Of a stretch of 18,557 nt of DNA, positions 13,774 through 18,557 are shown piece by piece. The position numbers were made by a program, and so were the translations under genes. Below the pieces are notes generated by a model. That model had not been told where the DNA came from. It ran no database searches and worked only from the letters and a program-made list of their open reading frames with translations. The stretch is from an uncultured Bacteroidales bacterium (lineage in GTDB: Bacteria > Bacteroidota > Bacteroidia > Bacteroidales > WCHB1-69), in contig CALAVA010000243.1 of the NCBI GenBank assembly GCA_937892025.1, positions 1-18,557 of the forward strand. Reading direction: 5' to 3'. The stretch's first letter is position 1. Every line of letters begins with the position of its first letter.

Positions 13774-15186
13774 ATGGTTGTAGATAATAGTTTGCCTTAT
13801 AAAATTGCCGATATGAATTTGGCAGAGTGGGGGAGAAAAGAAATTGAGGTGTCTGAAAAAGAGATGCCAGGTTTGATGGCTATAAGGGAAAAATATGGCA
13901 AGGAAAAACCTTTAAAAGGTGTTAGAATTACAGGGTCATTACACATGACTATCCAAACGGCGATTTTAATAGAAACTTTAGTGGAATTGGGTGCAGATGT
14001 GCGTTGGGCAAGTTGCAATATCTTTTCAACACAAGACCACGCTGCAGCGGCTATTGCTGCAAAAGGAATTCCTGTGTTTGCTTGGAAAGGCGAAACCTTG
14101 GAAGACTATTGGTGGTGTACAAGTCAGGCTTTGGCTTTTCCGGGAGGAAAAGGTCCACAATTGATAGTTGATGATGGAGGAGACGCTACCTTGTTGATAC
14201 ATAAGGGATTTGCTGCAGAAAAAGACTCTACTATTTTAGATAAAAAAGCAGAATCTGAAGAAGAAGCCGTTATATTGAATATCTTGAAAAAAATTCTTCA
14301 AGAAGACCCTACGCGTTGGCAACGAACCGTTAAAGAATGGAAAGGAGTATCTGAAGAAACAACAACAGGAGTACATCGTCTGTATCAAATGATGGAAAGA
14401 AAAGAATTGTTAGTGCCTGCTATCAATGTCAATGATTCTGTTACTAAATCAAAATTTGATAATCATTATGGGTGTAGAGAATCATTGGCTGACGGTATAA
14501 AAAGAGCAACCGATGTTATGATTGCGGGAAAAGTTGTTGTCGTTTTAGGATATGGCGATGTCGGAAAAGGTTGTGCACAATCTATGAGAAGTTATGGAGC
14601 AAGAGTATTGGTAACAGAAATTGACCCAATATGTGCATTGCAGGCCGCTATGGAAGGATTTGAAGTAACTACAATGGAAGACGCTGTCAAAGAAGGTAAT
14701 ATATTTGTTACTACAACAGGTAATTGCGATGTCGTAACTATTGAACACATGAAAAAAATGTTAGACCAAGCCATCGTTTGCAATATCGGACATTTTGATA
14801 ATGAAATTCAAGTAGAAAAATTAGAACATTTTCCAAATATCAAAAAAAGGAATATCAAACCGCAAGTTGATGAATATATTTTCCCTGACGGACATTCCAT
14901 ATTCTTACTCGCCGAAGGGCGTTTGGTCAATCTGGGCTGTGCAACAGGACACCCATCTTTTGTAATGAGCAATTCATTCACCAACCAAACTTTAGCACAA
15001 ATGGCTTTGTGGAAAAATGAGTATGTTGTTGGAGTATATCGTTTGCCCAAAGAGTTAGACGAAGAAGTGGCAAGGTTGCATTTGGAAAAGATAGGGGTGA
15101 AATTGACTACATTGACACAAAAACAAGCAGATTATATTGGTGTTAAGATAGAAGGACCTTATAAGGCTGAACACTACAGATACTAA
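13774..15186 (+). CDS. ahcY: Adenosylhomocysteinase (SAH hydrolase)
   Basis: The enzyme splits S-adenosylhomocysteine into adenosine and homocysteine, removing the product inhibitor of methyltransferases. The 470-residue protein shows GSLHMTIQTAILIETL (54-69), WASCNIFSTQDHAAAAIA (78-95), DDGGDAT (133-139), EETTTGVHRLY (194-204), and the active-site run K225, D229, N230 and C234 in TKSKFDNHYGCRES. The NAD-binding turn is GYGDVGKG (259-266), and the chain ends in the typical YKAEHYRY. An insert of about 40 residues near 145-190 is the long form common in bacteria. An A-rich stretch directly precedes the ATG. It follows cdaA on the same strand and may share its transcript. Confidence 0.96.
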   Translation: MVVDNSLPYKIADMNLAEWGRKEIEVSEKEMPGLMAIREKYGKEKPLKGVRITGSLHMTIQTAILIETLVELGADVRWASCNIFSTQDHAAAAIAAKGIPVFAWKGETLEDYWWCTSQALAFPGGKGPQLIVDDGGDATLLIHKGFAAEKDSTILDKKAESEEEAVILNILKKILQEDPTRWQRTVKEWKGVSEETTTGVHRLYQMMERKELLVPAINVNDSVTKSKFDNHYGCRESLADGIKRATDVMIAGKVVVVLGYGDVGKGCAQSMRSYGARVLVTEIDPICALQAAMEGFEVTTMEDAVKEGNIFVTTTGNCDVVTIEHMKKMLDQAIVCNIGHFDNEIQVEKLEHFPNIKKRNIKPQVDEYIFPDGHSIFLLAEGRLVNLGCATGHPSFVMSNSFTNQTLAQMALWKNEYVVGVYRLPKELDEEVARLHLEKIGVKLTTLTQKQADYIGVKIEGPYKAEHYRY

Positions 15187-15199
15187 AATGTTTTGAAAT

Positions 15200-15207
15200 T
15201 AGGTTTG
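15200..15207 (+). promoter_or_regulatory. Possible -7 box before the nuclease-helicase gene
   Basis: TAGGTTTG matches TAnnTTTG in the 104-base gap after ahcY, 83 bases before the nuclease-helicase start. It would place the 14-codon leader frame in the transcript. There is no -33 TTTG at the proper distance, so support is weak. Confidence 0.2.
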
Positions 15208-15249
15208 TAAAACATATCTGCTAATAATTCAATTAGAAACAATGTTGTT

Positions 15250-15294
15250 ATGAGTTTCTATGAGGTATCATTGTCTTGTTGTTTATTCTTATGA
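15250..15294 (+). CDS. Possible 14-codon leader peptide overlapping the nuclease-helicase start
   Basis: An ATG at 15250 opens a frame reading MSFYEVSLSCCLFL and stopping at TGA 15292-15294, which overlaps the ATG of the next gene (ATGA). The eight bases TTATGAGT at its start recur exactly at the start of the nuclease-helicase gene (15248 and 15289). It has the layout of a coupling leader peptide, but a frame this short can be chance. Confidence 0.2.
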   Translation: MSFYEVSLSCCLFL

Positions 15295-18200
15295 GTACCA
15301 AATTTTTCAATAATTCACCCGAGAATACTCTATTCGACAAGTTTAAGGGTATTGCTGAGGGTATGCCCAATTTTCATTCTTTCCTTGCCGTCGTCGGCTA
15401 TTTTAGGTCGTCGGGCTATTTTAAGCTGCGCAAGGAGTTGACAAACGTGCAAGACATCAAAATTCTTGTTGGCATCAATATAGACAGCATTTTCAAAAAG
15501 CATAATCAGGCACTGCTGTTGCTTGAAGGTGATGAAGATGCGAAAGAGATTTACACCAAAGACTTTATTCAAGATGTGAAAGACGCCCAATATTCGGCCG
15601 AAGTTGAAGAAGGCATTCTTCAACTCTGCGACGACATTGTTTCAGGCAGATTACAGATGCGCATTCATAAGTCGAAAAATCTGCACGCCAAGTTCTATCT
15701 CTGTCTGCCTCAGAACTTTAGCCCTAATACCGATGGCTGGGTAATTATGGGTTCGTCAAACATCTCTGATTCTGGCTTGGGCATCACTCAGCCACCTCGT
15801 TATGAACTGAATGTAGCCATGAAAGACTACGACGATGTGGCATTTTGCAAAAATGAGTTCGAGACTCTTTGGGACGAAGGAATACCTATTACAGCTGAAG
15901 ATATAGAAAAAATGCGACATAAAACGCATTTAGATACGATGCCATCGCCATACGAAATATATATGAAGGTGCTAATCGACACATTCGGCTCGCAGGTTGA
16001 AGACGATTTTTCGCTCGACTTACCTGCTGGCGTGCGCGACTTGAAGTATCAGAAAGATGCAGTAATTCAGGGTTATCAGATGCTGCTCAAGCACAACGGA
16101 TTCTTCCTTGCCGATGTGGTGGGATTAGGCAAGACCAACGTGGCGACGATGATTGCCAAACGCTTTATGGAAGCAAACGGAAGGCATACGCATATTTTGG
16201 TGATATTTCCTCCTGCACTGAAACGAAACTGGATTGAGACATTCAAACTATTTGGTATACAGCGGGGAAAGAATGCAGACTTTGTAACCAACGGAAGTTT
16301 GAAGAAAGTCATCAATGCCGATGGCTACCGGCCTCTCGAAGAGTATGATTTAATAATAGTTGACGAGGCACACCGTTTCCGTTCGGGAATTACTGATGGG
16401 TATGACGATTTACAACGCATTTGCAAAAGCAGCCGTACTGGAGATTTGGGGCTTATAAAAGGTCGCAAGCGCGTAATGTTGCTTTCAGCCACACCACTCA
16501 ACAACCGTCCGGAAGATCTTCAAAATCAGATTCTTCTGTTTCAAGACGCTGCGCATTGCACCATAGAGGGAGTAGCAAATATCAACAACTTTTTTGCGCC
16601 GTATAATGCGCAATACAAAAAACTTATGAGCAACCGTAATAGTGGCGTAAATACCGAAGATGTTGATAAAATATATGCCGATATACGCGAACGTTTGCTC
16701 GACAAAATCACAATTCGCCGTACGCGCACCAATATTTGGAACGACCCGAACTACAGAAATGACCTTTTGGAACAAAACATAGTGTTCCCCAATATTCTGC
16801 CTCCTGTTGATTTTACATATCAGATGGACACCAAATTGTGCAGTTTGTTCTACGAAACGCTGATGCTCCTTATCGACATGCCAACGAGCGATAATCCCGA
16901 TGCCAATGGGCTATACTACGCACGCTATCGCGCCATTGAATATATTATCGACTCGGAAAAAACAACAAAACAAGCACGACAGATGGCCATGACTCTTGCT
17001 GGTATATATCGAGTACACATGGTGAAACGCCTCGAAAGTAGTTTCTACGCTTTTTATCGCTCACTCGAAACGCTGCGTAAGATTACCGAGGATATGATAC
17101 GTATGTTCGACAACAACACTATAATTGTTGCCCCAGAACTTAATGTGAAAGAGCTTTTTAGAAAATTTGAAGGAGATGGCGACGAATTTGATGTTGTGAT
17201 AGAGAAGATTTTGAGCAAGGCGGCCGAAAAAGGATTCAATGCCAATAAAATTGTTTACACAGCAGCAGATTTTCGCCCTGAATATTTGGAGACACTCAAA
17301 AGCGATTTACAAAAAATAACCGATATTCAGAAACGATGGAAGCAGATTGAAGAAAAAAACATCGACCCAAAACTCGATTTGTTTATAGACAAAATGCAAA
17401 CAGACTTTTTTGATTGCAAAAACAATCCAACGGGCAAATTAGTCATCTTCTCAGAAAGTGTAGATACAGTCAATTACCTTACCGATGCCATAGCTAAACG
17501 CCTGAAACGCAACGATGTGCTCAGCGTATCGGCTAAAAACCGCAGTGCCTTGGAACAGAAAATACATGAATGTTTCGATGCCAATTTCAGTATCGATAAG
17601 CAAAGCGATGAATACAATATAATTATTACTTCCGATGTGCTTTCGGAAGGCATCAACTTGCATCGTTCCAACATCATTATAAACTACGACACTCCATGGA
17701 ACGCCACTCGCCTTATGCAGCGCATAGGTCGTGTAAATCGCATTGGCTCTGTTGCCGAGTCTATATACAACTATATGTTCTACCCATCGCACGAAGGCGA
17801 CAAGCAAATCCAGCTATACCGCAATGCATTAATCAAATTGCAAGGTTTCCATTCGGCTCTTGGCGAAGACGCTCAAATATTCTCGCAAGAGGAAATTGTA
17901 AAGACTTTTGAACTCTTCGACCCTAAGGTGAAAGACAAGGTTGACAAGCAACTTGAACTGCTACGTGAAGTGCGAACCCTATATCAGACCGACAGGAAAC
18001 ATTATTCGCGTATAAAACAATTGCCAATGAAGAGCCGCACCATTCGTAGTGCCGAAAAACGAATACCAAATACAAATGTCGAGACCATTGCATTCATCAA
18101 ATCGCCCATCAAAGTGGAATTCTACACTATTGAGGGAGAGCAGACGCGGCAAATTGATTTTCTTGATGCTATTGAAGTGTTTCGGGCTTTGCCAAACGAA

Positions 18201-18557
18201 AAGGCTATGTCCATTGACTCGGTTAAGGAAAAACACTACCAGCAAGTACAACGAGCCATAGACCAATTCAAAGCCGAAACGACTGCTCAGACCGATAGCA
18301 ATAGCTTGACTATCAGCATAGCTTCTGACGATAAGCCAACAAAAACGGCACAAAAGTTCTTGCGCATCTTTGCTAATATAACTCAAGACCAAGAGATGAC
18401 GGATATTTGCAACTCACTGCTCACCCTTGTAGGCGACGGAAAATACAAACAGCTCAACTCATCGCTTCAAAAAATGGCTAAACTATACAAAAACGACAAG
18501 TTGAAAATAAAAGAAGATGAGTATAATATTGAGCAACAAATAAGGCAACTTCATCAA
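15291..18557 (+). CDS. PLD-like nuclease fused to SNF2-family helicase (3' end outside window)
   Basis: One frame stays open from ATG 15291 to the right edge, at least 1089 codons; an in-frame stop at 15261 bounds it upstream. Residues about 1-200 form a phospholipase D-like nuclease domain with HAK (132-134), GSSN (154-157) and E172 in YELNV. The helicase core follows: KYQKDAV (Q-like), ADVVGLGKT (Walker A, K281), DEAH (358-361), SATPLNN (399-405), ITSDVLSEGINLH (780-792) and QRIGRVNRIG (810-819, arginines R811 and R814). About 270 residues beyond the core fit no domain I know. The type matches the HKD nucleases fused to Snf2-like helicases known as a domain class of unproven function, often near restriction or defence genes. 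One HKD motif per chain implies a dimer for catalysis. Base composition differs sharply from ahcY. A DNA-translocating anti-invader nuclease is my inference. Confidence 0.85.
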   Translation, partial: MSTKFFNNSPENTLFDKFKGIAEGMPNFHSFLAVVGYFRSSGYFKLRKELTNVQDIKILVGINIDSIFKKHNQALLLLEGDEDAKEIYTKDFIQDVKDAQYSAEVEEGILQLCDDIVSGRLQMRIHKSKNLHAKFYLCLPQNFSPNTDGWVIMGSSNISDSGLGITQPPRYELNVAMKDYDDVAFCKNEFETLWDEGIPITAEDIEKMRHKTHLDTMPSPYEIYMKVLIDTFGSQVEDDFSLDLPAGVRDLKYQKDAVIQGYQMLLKHNGFFLADVVGLGKTNVATMIAKRFMEANGRHTHILVIFPPALKRNWIETFKLFGIQRGKNADFVTNGSLKKVINADGYRPLEEYDLIIVDEAHRFRSGITDGYDDLQRICKSSRTGDLGLIKGRKRVMLLSATPLNNRPEDLQNQILLFQDAAHCTIEGVANINNFFAPYNAQYKKLMSNRNSGVNTEDVDKIYADIRERLLDKITIRRTRTNIWNDPNYRNDLLEQNIVFPNILPPVDFTYQMDTKLCSLFYETLMLLIDMPTSDNPDANGLYYARYRAIEYIIDSEKTTKQARQMAMTLAGIYRVHMVKRLESSFYAFYRSLETLRKITEDMIRMFDNNTIIVAPELNVKELFRKFEGDGDEFDVVIEKILSKAAEKGFNANKIVYTAADFRPEYLETLKSDLQKITDIQKRWKQIEEKNIDPKLDLFIDKMQTDFFDCKNNPTGKLVIFSESVDTVNYLTDAIAKRLKRNDVLSVSAKNRSALEQKIHECFDANFSIDKQSDEYNIIITSDVLSEGINLHRSNIIINYDTPWNATRLMQRIGRVNRIGSVAESIYNYMFYPSHEGDKQIQLYRNALIKLQGFHSALGEDAQIFSQEEIVKTFELFDPKVKDKVDKQLELLREVRTLYQTDRKHYSRIKQLPMKSRTIRSAEKRIPNTNVETIAFIKSPIKVEFYTIEGEQTRQIDFLDAIEVFRALPNEKAMSIDSVKEKHYQQVQRAIDQFKAETTAQTDSNSLTISIASDDKPTKTAQKFLRIFANITQDQEMTDICNSLLTLVGDGKYKQLNSSLQKMAKLYKNDKLKIKEDEYNIEQQIRQLHQ

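Noticed and set aside
15188..15215. Weak inverted repeat ATGTTTT/AAAACAT after ahcY as a terminator
   Set aside because: The stem is only seven bases, nearly all A/T, with a 14-base loop and no T-run after it.
15330..17807. Several antisense open frames across the nuclease-helicase region
   Set aside because: They lie opposite a single long frame with full helicase motifs and show no recognisable protein features.

Overview
The window looks like chromosomal DNA of a low-GC member of the Bacteroidota, most likely order Bacteroidales. The reasons are the gene families present (PorX of the type IX secretion system, a T9SS type A sorting domain, a GldB-type lipoprotein, the short Bacteroidetes form of 3-phosphoglycerate dehydrogenase, a RecD-like helicase of the Bacteroidales type), A-rich translation starts without clear Shine-Dalgarno sites, and several TAnnTTTG boxes of the Bacteroidetes -7 type. 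There is no tRNA, rRNA, CRISPR array or insertion sequence that I can see, and no gene-free stretch longer than about 205 bases.

Layout. Positions 3-767 hold the C-terminal end of a RecD-like helicase that enters from the left. It converges tail to tail on porX (minus strand), which lies just downstream of a YqeY/GatB-domain gene. Next on the minus strand come a 3-phosphoglycerate dehydrogenase gene with a perfect hairpin terminator, then ruvC. Divergent from ruvC runs a plus-strand series: a flippase-like membrane protein (UPF0104 type), a membrane glycosyltransferase of family 2, a DUF2147 protein and deoC. After a 200-base leader with a long hairpin come two translationally coupled exported proteins: a small T9SS-sorted protein and a large Cthe_2159/DUF4353 beta-helix protein. 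The large gene is split near its end by a one-base frameshift. A strong bidirectional terminator separates it from the convergent manA. Then gldB, cdaA (c-di-AMP synthase) and ahcY run together on the plus strand.

The last 3.3 kb (15291 to the edge) is one uninterrupted reading frame of at least 1089 codons that runs off the window. I translated it by hand. It encodes an N-terminal phospholipase D-like (HKD) nuclease domain fused to a full SNF2-type superfamily 2 helicase. Its base composition and codon use are clearly richer in G+C than the housekeeping genes before it, so the region after ahcY looks like the edge of a transferred island, plausibly an anti-phage or restriction-type system whose other genes lie outside the window. 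This is the best candidate for an undescribed system.

How the genes fit together. Three entries bear on the Bacteroidota cell surface and T9SS: PorX (regulator), the T9SS-sorted protein with its beta-helix partner (cargo), and GldB (lipoprotein). Two bear on nucleotide signalling (CdaA; PorX, whose family hydrolyses oligonucleotides). The rest is central metabolism (serine synthesis, mannose-6-phosphate, deoxyribose-phosphate, S-adenosylhomocysteine) and recombination (RuvC, RecD-like helicase).
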